From positions 1 through 64,000 of IMG/VR virus record IMGVR_UViG_3300032675_000009: 64,000 nucleotides of DNA. One strand, written 5' to 3'. Of the stretch, positions 21,496 through 28,380 are shown in pieces; the first letter of the stretch is position 1; each line of letters starts with the position of its first letter. The DNA comes from a virus. Below the pieces are notes generated by a model, which searched no databases, was not told the origin of the DNA, and worked only from the letters and a program-made list of their open reading frames with translations. The position numbers and the translations under genes were made by a program.

Positions 21496-23379
21496 ATGTC
21501 CGTAACGCCGATACCACGCGCGCCGTACTACCGGGAAAAGTCCGGCTCCGAGATCGCTCCGGACTCGGATTACAAGAGTCGTCTGCTATCGTGGCGGGAA
21601 TCCGCCAAACAGCAAGCGATCGTCGAACTCCAGGCGAGTCTTGAGTGGTCGGAAATCGCTTCGTACATTGCGCACTTGAATGGCGATATGTGGCCTCGAG
21701 AGCGCGCGAAGTACCTATCCTCGTTCGTCGACAACAAGCTGGGAGATTGCCGGCAAGACACATTGGCACAGCTTACCGACATCAATCCGACGATCGACGT
21801 ATCATCGGCGGTAGGGGAATATCAGCAGCAAGCCAAGATCATCAACGACGTCATCCATGCGGAATGGTCTCGCCGGAACATGGGGATGAGCCTCATCCAA
21901 CTGGTCGACCATTCACTGTTCGGTCGTGGCTTCTGGAAGCTCGGAGCGGTATCGCCAGGGAAATTGATCACGACGGCGTGCGGCATGGATACGGTGCTTC
22001 CGATTCAGTGCAACGGGGATATCCAGGAATCGAGCGCGGTGCTGTACCGAACCCTAAAGCCGCCGTCGTATTTCAAGAATATCTGGGGGGCCCGGGCAGA
22101 TGGCATCGAGAATCAATCGAGTGCCAACATGCTGGCCACTACCGGCACGAACACATTTCAGCGGCCGGGCAACATGAGCGAGTACACTTGGAATTCGTTG
22201 TCGCCAAGTATGCGCCGGGCGATGGGATCGCGCGTATCACTAAACCCAGCGGCCAATGAAGTACAGACATTCCCGGCGGTGGAACTGCAGGAGTTCTGGG
22301 TCGATGATTTCGAGACCAACAACTCGCAGCACGACGTGTTGGTAAAAAACCCGTACATTTCAGAGGCCCTTCACAATTACCACTACGTGGTGAAACCCGG
22401 TCAGCGGCTATGGCCGCGCAAGCGTCTTATCGTATTCGCGGGCGATCGCATCATGTACGACGGCCCAAGTCCGTACTGGCACGGAAGATTCCCGTTTGCG
22501 GAGTTAAGCTTGAACCCGGTGGTGTGGGCGCCGGGTGGGGCAAGCAAGTATCGCCCCCTAGTGCCGCTCAACAAAGCGATCAACGACATTGGCGCCGGCA
22601 CCCTGGACAACATCAAGAAGGCCCTGAATCAAACCGTTATCACGCGCAAGGGCGCCATCAACGACGCGGACTGGGAAAAGTACTACCCGAACAGGCCGGG
22701 CTCGAAACTCAGGATGAATCCAAACGCCAACCCGACCGCTGACCTTCGGTTCAGTGGAGCCGTGGATTTGCCGGGATACGTGTTCCAGTTCCTGTCCCAA
22801 TACCTGCAGCCCCGGTTTGACAAGGCGGCCGGCATCCTTGACGTGTCGTCCTTGACAAAGAAGAAACAGGTTCCCGGCGGCGATGCGATCGAGGCAATAC
22901 GTGATTCACAGACTTCTCAATTTCGGCTCGAGAGCAAGTTTATTGCAAACATGCTGACCAAGGCCGGCGAGCAGGCGGTTTCCAATATCATCCAGTACTT
23001 CGACCGATCAACCCGGATGAGGATGCTGGGAGCGGATGGGCAGACCTGGAATGACTTCGATTACAAAGCCGGTAGCCTTGCCCCAGCCATGGGTGACGAG
23101 TATGCGCATTGGACCAATTTCGCGCTTCGCATATCCGAGGGCTCGCTGGACGGCAGGAGTAAGGATCGAGACAAGACGCTGGCCGCGCAGCTTTACAAGC
23201 TTGGCGCCATCTCCCTGCAGGAACTTCACCGTAAGCTCGGCATCAGCAACTCCCAGCAAATCCTGAAGGAGATGTCCGAGGAGGCCCAAATGGGGCTGCA
23301 TGGATCCGGGGGTGGCAAGTCGAGTGGCGGCCGGACCCCGCGCGCAACCAGGGGACAGCGCAACGGTAAGGATGTTTGA
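21496..23379 (+). CDS. portal protein, 627 aa
   Basis: Dodecameric head-vertex channel for DNA entry and exit. Length, position between terminase and capsid genes and composition fit: an N-terminal helical part with DMWPRERAKYLSSFVDNKL, a central portion with HSLFGRGFWKLGAVSPGKL and FAGDRIMYDGPSPYWHGRFP, and the stem/crown region with DIGAGTLDNIKKALNQTVIT and FDKAAGILDVSSLTKKKQVP, typical of podovirus-type portals that include a 'tick/stem' helix. The C-terminus is Gly/Ser/Arg-rich (GGGKSSGGRTPRATRGQRN). The start is preceded by a -10 box 12 bases away and has no Shine-Dalgarno. Confidence 0.85.
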   Translation: MSVTPIPRAPYYREKSGSEIAPDSDYKSRLLSWRESAKQQAIVELQASLEWSEIASYIAHLNGDMWPRERAKYLSSFVDNKLGDCRQDTLAQLTDINPTIDVSSAVGEYQQQAKIINDVIHAEWSRRNMGMSLIQLVDHSLFGRGFWKLGAVSPGKLITTACGMDTVLPIQCNGDIQESSAVLYRTLKPPSYFKNIWGARADGIENQSSANMLATTGTNTFQRPGNMSEYTWNSLSPSMRRAMGSRVSLNPAANEVQTFPAVELQEFWVDDFETNNSQHDVLVKNPYISEALHNYHYVVKPGQRLWPRKRLIVFAGDRIMYDGPSPYWHGRFPFAELSLNPVVWAPGGASKYRPLVPLNKAINDIGAGTLDNIKKALNQTVITRKGAINDADWEKYYPNRPGSKLRMNPNANPTADLRFSGAVDLPGYVFQFLSQYLQPRFDKAAGILDVSSLTKKKQVPGGDAIEAIRDSQTSQFRLESKFIANMLTKAGEQAVSNIIQYFDRSTRMRMLGADGQTWNDFDYKAGSLAPAMGDEYAHWTNFALRISEGSLDGRSKDRDKTLAAQLYKLGAISLQELHRKLGISNSQQILKEMSEEAQMGLHGSGGGKSSGGRTPRATRGQRNGKDV

Positions 23380-23404
23380 CGTCGTTGACGCGACCTGCTA
23401 GGAT
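23376..23404 (+). promoter_or_regulatory. promoter TTGACG-17-TAGGAT
   Basis: TTGACG (23376-23381) overlaps the portal stop codon; TAGGAT (23399-23404) is preceded by CCTGC. Exactly 17 bp separate the boxes. The next ATG (23415) is ten bases after the -10, so the transcript has almost no leader. It likely also drives the tRNA gene. Confidence 0.75.
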
Positions 23405-23414
23405 ACGGGCCGAT

Positions 23415-23663
23415 ATGCCGCACATTAACGATAGAGTATTGGTATTTTTGGCCTTTCTGACAACTCTTGTCCTCATGGGTATCCTCGTGGCCTCTAAAGG
23501 TTGTACCGGGACTGAGCCGGTAATGCTGGCCCTGGGTACGATCGCCACTACGCTGGCGGGTGTTCTCGGCGGCATTTCGCGCAGTTCACCTGGCGCGACC
23601 ACTACGACCACTACAAGTGACGACAAGCCACCAGTGACCGATACACAGACGAAGACCCAATAA
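23415..23663 (+). CDS. small two-helix membrane protein, 82 aa
   Basis: Two hydrophobic segments (VLVFLAFLTTLVLMGILVAS, and MLALGTIATTLAGVLGGIS) are followed by a Thr/Asp/Lys tail of low complexity (TTTTTTSDDKPPVTDTQ). This is holin-like topology (two spans, short charged tail). It lies in the head operon with its own promoter, away from the endolysin. Either a second holin or a membrane protein used in assembly. Confidence 0.6.
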   Translation: MPHINDRVLVFLAFLTTLVLMGILVASKGCTGTEPVMLALGTIATTLAGVLGGISRSSPGATTTTTTSDDKPPVTDTQTKTQ

Positions 23664-23779
23664 TGTTCCGGCGGACCGGGCACGCCACACTCCGGTCCTT
23701 AATGGCGATACAGTACTCCCAGCCTTAAGGGCATAACGGGATGGAAAATAACGCCGGACATGATACATTGGAATTTCGC

Positions 23780-23856
23780 AGCGCGGTAGAGCAGTCAGGT
23801 AGCTCGAATGGCTCATAACCATTAGGCCGCTGGTTCAAATCCAGCCCGCGCCACCA
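23780..23856 (+). tRNA. tRNA-Met (CAU anticodon), initiator-like
   Basis: A full cloverleaf of 77 nt with encoded CCA. Acceptor AGCGCGG pairs with CCGCGCC except for an A1/C72 mismatch. D stem GAGC/GCTC has the A11-U24 pair usual for initiators. The anticodon arm is AATGG CTCATAA CCATT, the T arm GCTGG TTCAAAT CCAGC. The unpaired first position and A11-U24 resemble initiator tRNA-fMet, although only two of the usual three G-C pairs flank the anticodon loop. A terminator follows. Confidence 0.9.
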
Positions 23857-23882
23857 ACACACCCCATAGCCGATGGCAGTAC

Positions 23883-23925
23883 CCGGCCGACGAACTACGG
23901 TAACGTAGCGTCGGCCGGTTTTTTT
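23883..23925 (+). terminator. intrinsic terminator after the tRNA
   Basis: CCGGCCGACG (23883-23892) pairs with CGTCGGCCGG (23909-23918), followed by seven T. A small TACG/CGTA stem sits in the loop. Confidence 0.9.
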
Positions 23926-23927
23926 GT

Positions 23928-23956
23928 TTGACCCTACTTATTTGACCTGCTAGACT
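23928..23956 (+). promoter_or_regulatory. promoter TTGACC-17-TAGACT
   Basis: TTGACC (23928-23933), 17-bp spacer ending CCTGC, TAGACT (23951-23956), beginning three bases after the tRNA terminator. It drives only the 16-residue peptide at 24001, as a terminator follows that gene. Confidence 0.8.
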
Positions 23957-24000
23957 TCCGGGCGATGAATCAACTCTGCCAAGGAAGGAGGGATCCAGAC

Positions 24001-24051
24001 ATGGCAAAGGGTCGCAAGAAGTCCAAAAGAATGAAGAAGGAGCGCATGTAA
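24001..24051 (+). CDS. 16-residue basic micro-peptide
   Basis: MAKGRKKSKRMKKERM, ten of sixteen residues Lys or Arg. The ATG has a strong AAGGAAGGAGGG Shine-Dalgarno. An upstream in-frame ATG at 23965, eight bases after the -10 box, would add MNQLCQGRRDPD; that is possible if the mRNA is leaderless. The unit is isolated, with its own promoter and UUCG-loop terminator. No homology recognised. It could be a nucleic-acid-binding peptide or the leader of a small RNA. Confidence 0.65.
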   Translation: MAKGRKKSKRMKKERM

Positions 24052-24070
24052 TGCCTTCCCACTTAACCCT

Positions 24071-24098
24071 GGCCGGCCTTCGGGTCGGCCGTTTTTTT
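24071..24098 (+). terminator. UUCG-loop terminator
   Basis: GGCCGGCC and GGTCGGCC form an 8-bp stem closed by a TTCG tetraloop, followed by seven T. It ends the micro-peptide unit. Confidence 0.9.
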
Positions 24099-24122
24099 GT
24101 GACAAACATTTTCCATTGACAT

Positions 24123-24151
24123 TTGCGATTTAATTATTTCCCTGCTAGAAT
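24123..24151 (+). promoter_or_regulatory. promoter TTGCGA-17-TAGAAT
   Basis: TTGCGA (24123-24128), 17-bp spacer ending CCTGC and TAGAAT (24146-24151). A TTGACA further upstream (near 24116) is too far to pair with this -10. The leader to the next ATG is about 50 bases. Confidence 0.7.
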
Positions 24152-24208
24152 CACCGCGACGTTCGTGATAAGTACGCGGGCGAATATAGGGAAAGGGGAG
24201 CAACCACC

Positions 24209-24256
24209 ATGGCACGCAAAAAGGCCGGCCGCAAGGCCAAGCACGCCCGTAAGTAG
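24209..24256 (+). CDS. 15-residue basic micro-peptide
   Basis: MARKKAGRKAKHARK, eight of fifteen residues Lys or Arg plus one His. A GAAAGGGGAG Shine-Dalgarno lies ten bases before the ATG. It has its own promoter and is followed by a GC-rich region able to fold (GCCGGGC near 24260 with GCCCGGC near 24309), then by the 24344 gene. Same design as the 16-residue peptide 150 bases upstream, but little shared sequence. Unknown function. Confidence 0.6.
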   Translation: MARKKAGRKAKHARK

Positions 24257-24343
24257 TTTGCCGGGCGTAGTTGAACTAGGGCGGCCCTCTTCCCTTTAGG
24301 ACGGGCTGCCCGGCTCACTCTCAGCACAGTGGAAAAGGAAAAC

Positions 24344-24646
24344 ATGCCGAGCAAAAATTTTGACACCATCGGAACGCAACAGGGATTGGGAACCAAGCCT
24401 GTCTCTTCTCCGTCGTCCAACCCCCGGAGTGGCCAGTTCGAGCCCATCGGCACGGAGGCTAGTCTCGGGCGCAAGCCGATCGCCTCGCCTTCAGCAAACC
24501 CGAAAAGCGGAGCGTTTCAGACGATTGGCGAGCAGTCGCCACTGAATCGCGCGCCGCAGAAGGTCTGGAACAGCAATGATCGCATTCCGTTTTCGGAACG
24601 TGCGGTCGCGCAGTCACAGATCTCGGGCAAGGGAAAGCGTAAGTAA
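24344..24646 (+). CDS. head-module protein with internal repeats, 100 aa
   Basis: Start MPSKNFDTIGTQQGLGTKPV follows GGAAAAGGAAAAC. The sequence contains a repeated motif of about 30 residues: FDTIGTQQGLGTKPVSSPSS, FEPIGTEASLGRKPIASPSA, then FQTIGEQSPLNRAP. The C-terminus is basic. Predicted mostly disordered. Position between portal and scaffold-like genes suggests a structural or assembly role; no family recognised. Confidence 0.6.
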   Translation: MPSKNFDTIGTQQGLGTKPVSSPSSNPRSGQFEPIGTEASLGRKPIASPSANPKSGAFQTIGEQSPLNRAPQKVWNSNDRIPFSERAVAQSQISGKGKRK

Positions 24647-25063
24647 ATGGCCGATCAGTACACGCCGCCGCAGCCGCCGCAAGTTCGGAGACAGCAAATC
24701 TCTCCCATGATGCTTGCTGCCGCGCAGCATGGATCCGGCGCTCAGCCCGGCACTCAGCAGGCCGGCGGAGAACTGGTCGACCAACTGGGCCAGAAAATCA
24801 GCGAGCTTGAGAAGTGGACGTCCGACGTGAATACGCTGGTGAGTTCTCTCAAGCCTGAACTGAAGGCATTGCTCGGGCCTATCGCTCAAGTAGGCAAAGC
24901 CTTTCAGAAGGAAGTCATGGAAATGAAGAAGCGCGCCGGTCAGAGTGTCCCGGGACAGGCACCCCAGGCAGGAGCGCAGCAAGGTCAGGAGCAGGGAGAT
25001 GGTGCGGGCGGCGCCGATGTCCCGAATCCTGCCGAGGGCGCGGCGGTCAACATGGCCGCCTAG
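24647..25063 (+). CDS. putative scaffold-associated protein, 138 aa
   Basis: Directly follows the previous stop. Residues about 42-100 form a coiled-coil helix (GGELVDQLGQKISELEKWTS, KALLGPIAQVGKAFQKEVME) flanked by Pro/Gln-rich and Gly/Ala/Gln-rich low-complexity tails. This is typical of assembly factors that do not remain in the mature head. No direct family evidence. Confidence 0.55.
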   Translation: MADQYTPPQPPQVRRQQISPMMLAAAQHGSGAQPGTQQAGGELVDQLGQKISELEKWTSDVNTLVSSLKPELKALLGPIAQVGKAFQKEVMEMKKRAGQSVPGQAPQAGAQQGQEQGDGAGGADVPNPAEGAAVNMAA

Positions 25064-25068
25064 TAAGG

Positions 25069-25088
25069 CATGTCCGGATTCGGACATG
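25069..25088. repeat. dispersed palindrome, full 20-bp copy
   Basis: CATGTCCGGATTCGGACATG between the genes ending 25063 and starting 25116. Symmetrical except for the central GGATTC. Confidence 0.85.
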
Positions 25089-25115
25089 GATTTCGAGTAA
25101 GGGACAGGGACAACC

Positions 25116-26009
25116 ATGGGCATTTTTGACGATGTACTTGCAGAGCAGGTGACGGACTCCACAGACCGCGAGGTACTGGCGGGGTATGCAAAGAAGTATC
25201 CAGGCTTGGAAAAGGCCGTCTTGGCGCAGCGAGAGTTTTCTCGCAGGATGAATGAACTCACCGCCAAGGAGATCGAGTACAAGCAGGACAGGGAACAGTT
25301 GACCGCTTGGGAGGCGTGGCGGGATCAACACTGGGACGGTGAGTCGAAAATGACGAAGGCGCAGAAGGCGGCCTACGATCGACTCAATGCAGCAGAAGCA
25401 AGGGTAGCAGAGTTGATGGCATCACAAGGGACAGGTAACGAAATGACATTTGACGAGATCCAACAGAACCTCGTGCGCGAGGGATACGTGAAGAAGGGCG
25501 ACATTGAGCAGTTCGCTAAGCAACTCAATCTCGTCGACTCTAACGGACTCACGACCGGCCTGCAAAACCAGGCAAAGGCGTTCGAGCATATCTACGTGAA
25601 GGCGACCCCGTTCATCCGGAAGTTCGAGCGGGAATTCAACGAGGACATGGATTTCGAGGCGTTCTACAAGACGATCGCAACACCAGAAGCGATCGCGGAC
25701 ATTCCGGCTGCTTACGAGAAGTTCATCGCACCGAAGCGCGCTGAGTTGCAGGTCAAGAAAGCGCAGCAGCAAGTGGAAGAACTGAACAAGCAGATCGAAG
25801 AAAAGAAGACCGTCGCGAACAGCGCCGGCCAGCCTACTGACAACGGAGCGCCCGTAATGGGCCACATGCAGAAGGCGGCGATGGAACGTGCCAAGGGCGG
25901 AGACCCGGCCGCATCGCTCGACAAGATTACGGCGCCACTCGGTTCTGGCGCCTTGGCGTCGGCCATCGCGGCCGATTACGCAAAGCAAAGCGCCGGAGGA
26001 ACGGCGTAG
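25116..26009 (+). CDS. putative scaffolding protein, 297 aa
   Basis: An acidic, almost entirely helical protein immediately upstream of the capsid gene. N-terminal coil (VLAQREFSRRMNELTAKEIE, AAYDRLNAAEARVAELMASQ), central folded portion (ATPFIRKFEREFNEDMDFEA), and a second coil (QVKKAQQQVEELNKQIEEKK) before a Gly/Ala tail. Size, charge pattern and location fit phage scaffolding proteins, which shape the prohead and are then released. Sequence families of scaffolds are too diverse for a firm match. Confidence 0.65.
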   Translation: MGIFDDVLAEQVTDSTDREVLAGYAKKYPGLEKAVLAQREFSRRMNELTAKEIEYKQDREQLTAWEAWRDQHWDGESKMTKAQKAAYDRLNAAEARVAELMASQGTGNEMTFDEIQQNLVREGYVKKGDIEQFAKQLNLVDSNGLTTGLQNQAKAFEHIYVKATPFIRKFEREFNEDMDFEAFYKTIATPEAIADIPAAYEKFIAPKRAELQVKKAQQQVEELNKQIEEKKTVANSAGQPTDNGAPVMGHMQKAAMERAKGGDPAASLDKITAPLGSGALASAIAADYAKQSAGGTA

Positions 26010-26018
26010 GGACGAACA

Positions 26019-26159
26019 ATGAACTATCGCTCTATTTCATCTCGACACCACGAGCAGGGGACAGTGAGTGGTGGCCGGACTCCCGAGTATCTTGGCGGGG
26101 GAAAACCTTTACCCACAACCCCTAGTTCGCAAGAACTAGTCACTGTCAAGGAGAATTAA
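26019..26159 (+). CDS. small protein before the capsid gene, 46 aa
   Basis: Encodes MNYRSISSRHHEQGTVSGGR and a tail PEYLGGGKPLPTTPSSQELV. A weak AGGGA precedes the ATG. Its stop lies one base before the capsid GTG, and the capsid Shine-Dalgarno (AAGGAG) is inside its last codons. The DNA holds a CTAGTTC/GAACTAG hairpin with GCAA loop (26122-26139) that could stabilise or regulate capsid mRNA. Unknown function. Confidence 0.5.
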   Translation: MNYRSISSRHHEQGTVSGGRTPEYLGGGKPLPTTPSSQELVTVKEN

Positions 26160-26160
26160 C

Positions 26161-27135
26161 GTGGCCCTAACCCTCACGGAAATCAACAGCTACACCGTCC
26201 CATTTATCGTACCCAGGACAAGCGACACAATCTTTAAAAATAGTCCTGTCTTTACGCGCCTTCAGACCAAGCAGCGGCAGCGGTTCACCGGTGGTACGCA
26301 AATTCAGCGGCCGATCATCGTTGGCGAACTGAACGGTGATTTCGTCAACCGTGGTGAAGCGATGAACATCGACTTCGTGACCACGGACACGGCCCTGGTC
26401 AACAACATGAAGCTGTGCTACGTGACCATCGCGCTGTACGGTTACGACAGCATGCTGAACGACGGGCCGGAGGCGATCTTCAGCCAGGTCGAAACCAAGT
26501 TCCTCAACGCGTCCATGAAGATGGCGAAACTGATGGGGACCAACATGTACCTGGACGGCACGTCGACCAGCGGCCGCACCAAGTACCTGAACGGTTTTTC
26601 GGAGTGGATCGACGACGGCAACCTGTATCCCTCGGTCGGCGGCATCAACCGTGCGGACATCGTGCCAGTTGGAACGGTCGGTGGCCTGAACGCGTACACC
26701 GCGACCATGACCAGCTTCCAGTTGCAGACCGTGAACTCGGCTTACGGACAAGCGTGGTTCGGCGCCGACCATCCGGATTTGATCCCGTCGACACAGAACG
26801 GCTGGAACTTCATTTGGAATGCGCTGCAGCCCAGCCAGCGTTACCCTGACCCCAACGGCGACATGGCGACCACCGGGTTCCAGTCGTTCCGATTCAACGC
26901 GGCGGATGTCGTGGTTGACAAGTACATGCCGACCGGCACCTCCGGAGTCATGTTCCTGCTGAACACCGATTACATCGAGTGGTACTTCAGCACCAACCCC
27001 AAGTTCCAGTTCGGATTCACCGGTTTCAAGGAACAGGTCAATTCGATCGACGTGGCCGGAGAATTCCTCTGCGGCTCCAACATCGTGTGCCCCAACCCCA
27101 GAACCTCGGCCAAGATCCTGAGCACGCTGTTCTAA
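26161..27135 (+). CDS. major capsid protein, 324 aa
   Basis: The HK97-fold major head subunit is inferred from position after scaffold-like genes, length and composition. Sequence features include an N-terminal arm (MALTLTEINSYTVPFIVPRT), a stretch typical of capsid cores (AIFSQVETKFLNASMKMAKL, GTNMYLDGTSTSGRTKYLNG), and a C-terminal beta region ending PRTSAKILSTLF. GTG start with AAGGAGAA nine bases upstream. Codon use is strongly GC-biased compared with neighbours, as expected for the most highly expressed gene. No protease or decoration fusion is visible. Confidence 0.82.
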   Translation: MALTLTEINSYTVPFIVPRTSDTIFKNSPVFTRLQTKQRQRFTGGTQIQRPIIVGELNGDFVNRGEAMNIDFVTTDTALVNNMKLCYVTIALYGYDSMLNDGPEAIFSQVETKFLNASMKMAKLMGTNMYLDGTSTSGRTKYLNGFSEWIDDGNLYPSVGGINRADIVPVGTVGGLNAYTATMTSFQLQTVNSAYGQAWFGADHPDLIPSTQNGWNFIWNALQPSQRYPDPNGDMATTGFQSFRFNAADVVVDKYMPTGTSGVMFLLNTDYIEWYFSTNPKFQFGFTGFKEQVNSIDVAGEFLCGSNIVCPNPRTSAKILSTLF

Positions 27136-27163
27136 GGAAGAAAGAGAAAGGAGACCAAAGAAC

Positions 27164-27667
27164 ATGACTATCACAGACGTAGCAGTTGGCCTCGGCGGGT
27201 TGGTGACACTTCGCAAGTTCACCATCCCCTACAACGACCCCAACCTGATCGCGCTTGGAGCGGTGACGGCCGGCAATGTGAACTTGGCGGTGTCGTCCTT
27301 GACAAATGCGCCGATTCAGCCGACGACAAGCCCAGTGCAGGGATACCTACTGAATCAAGCGGCAAAGATTCTCGGTGTCTGTATTCACCACACCACGGCG
27401 TTCACCGGAACGGGTCCGCTCACTGCCCTCACGGTCAGCGTCGGAAATTCGATCAGTAACACTCAGTTCACCAACACTCAGGACATTTTCCAGGCAACTG
27501 GAGACACGGTGCTGTTGGAAACCGGTGGCCTGTTCAAATGCGGCCAGATCACCCCCAGCCAAGTCTTTGCTCGGTTCACTGCGACAGGCGGAAACCTGAA
27601 CGTGCTAACGGCCGGCTCGGTGGATATTTACGTGATGTTTACGGACGTCACCAGTCCAAGTGAATAA
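27164..27667 (+). CDS. beta-rich structural protein, 167 aa
   Basis: Follows the capsid gene by 28 bases with AAAGGAGA before the ATG. Predominantly beta (LRKFTIPYNDPNLIALGAVT, LGVCIHHTTAFTGTGPLTAL) with Ser/Thr/Val-rich strands and no membrane segment. Likely a capsid decoration or head-fibre component, judging from place and composition. No family recognised. Confidence 0.6.
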   Translation: MTITDVAVGLGGLVTLRKFTIPYNDPNLIALGAVTAGNVNLAVSSLTNAPIQPTTSPVQGYLLNQAAKILGVCIHHTTAFTGTGPLTALTVSVGNSISNTQFTNTQDIFQATGDTVLLETGGLFKCGQITPSQVFARFTATGGNLNVLTAGSVDIYVMFTDVTSPSE

Positions 27668-27676
27668 AGGGGAACC

Positions 27677-28300
27677 ATGGCCGCTCAATACGATCCAGCC
27701 AGACTGTTATCCCCGAATGGGAACAACTCGTGGTACTCGGGCACCGGGTATCCCACACTGTCCACGGACGGTACTTTCGCCCAGGGCGATATCATTTTCA
27801 ACAAGGCCCCGTCGGCCACATCGAACGTATTCGCGTGGATCTGCATCACAGGTGGTACGCCGGGAACCTGGCTACCGCTGTCGATCGCAACGAACACCCA
27901 GTTCGGCACCAGCCCGCAACTGATCGGGCACGCGCAGTACAGCTTTGCCAATGATGGCGGGGCGGTCGGCGCGATCACGCCGGCCAACAACGTCACGCTC
28001 CCCGCAAACGCGGTGATCGTGAACGTGTCTATCCAGTCGACCACCGCAGTGACTTCGGGTGGCGCGGCCACGGTTGCAATTGGGACCTCGGCCGGATCGT
28101 CCGCAAATTCACTGCTGGCCGCAACCGGTAAGGCGTCATTTACGGCCGGAGCATTCGTGCAGGGCATTCCGGTTCCGCAAACTGCGTCTACTTGGGTCAA
28201 GTTGACCGCAGCCGGCAGTATCACTGCAACGGTAGCAACGGCCGCATTGACGGCGGGAGTTATCGAGATCTATGTTTTCTACTTCGTCTCCAGCACTTAG
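27677..28300 (+). CDS. beta-rich structural protein, 207 aa
   Basis: AAAGGGGAACC precedes the ATG. The N-terminus (ARLLSPNGNNSWYSGTGYPT, FAQGDIIFNKAPSATSNVFA) resembles carbohydrate-binding or head-fibre domains that begin with a 'GD-IF/N' loop. The C-terminal half repeats the style of the previous gene (TLPANAVIVNVSIQSTTAVT, LTAGVIEIYVFYFVSST). The two end similarly (SVDIYVMFTDV versus VIEIYVFYFVS), so they may be paralogous decoration proteins. Confidence 0.6.
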   Translation: MAAQYDPARLLSPNGNNSWYSGTGYPTLSTDGTFAQGDIIFNKAPSATSNVFAWICITGGTPGTWLPLSIATNTQFGTSPQLIGHAQYSFANDGGAVGAITPANNVTLPANAVIVNVSIQSTTAVTSGGAATVAIGTSAGSSANSLLAATGKASFTAGAFVQGIPVPQTASTWVKLTAAGSITATVATAALTAGVIEIYVFYFVSST

Positions 28301-28321
28301 ACGGGGGATCGCAATCATGAT

Positions 28322-28363
28322 GGCCCGCTCTATATCCGGATTCGGACATGGGGCGGGCTTTTT
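28322..28363 (+). terminator. terminator with the dispersed palindrome in its loop
   Basis: GCCCGC (28323-28328) pairs with GCGGGC (28353-28358), followed by five T. The loop holds ATCCGGATTCGGAC (28334-28347), a one-mismatch copy of the dispersed palindrome that can itself fold. Confidence 0.75.
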
Positions 28364-28380
28364 CAATTAACAGGTACTGA

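Noticed and set aside
24116-24151. TTGACA near 24116 as the -35 of the second micro-peptide promoter
   Set aside because: Spacing to TAGAAT would be 24 bp; TTGCGA at 24123 has the proper 17.
24257-24343. Intrinsic terminator after the 15-residue peptide
   Set aside because: GC-rich complementary segments exist but the arms are far apart and no T-run follows.
26167-27225. 352-codon open frame opposite the capsid gene
   Set aside because: Shadow caused by the strong codon bias of the capsid gene.
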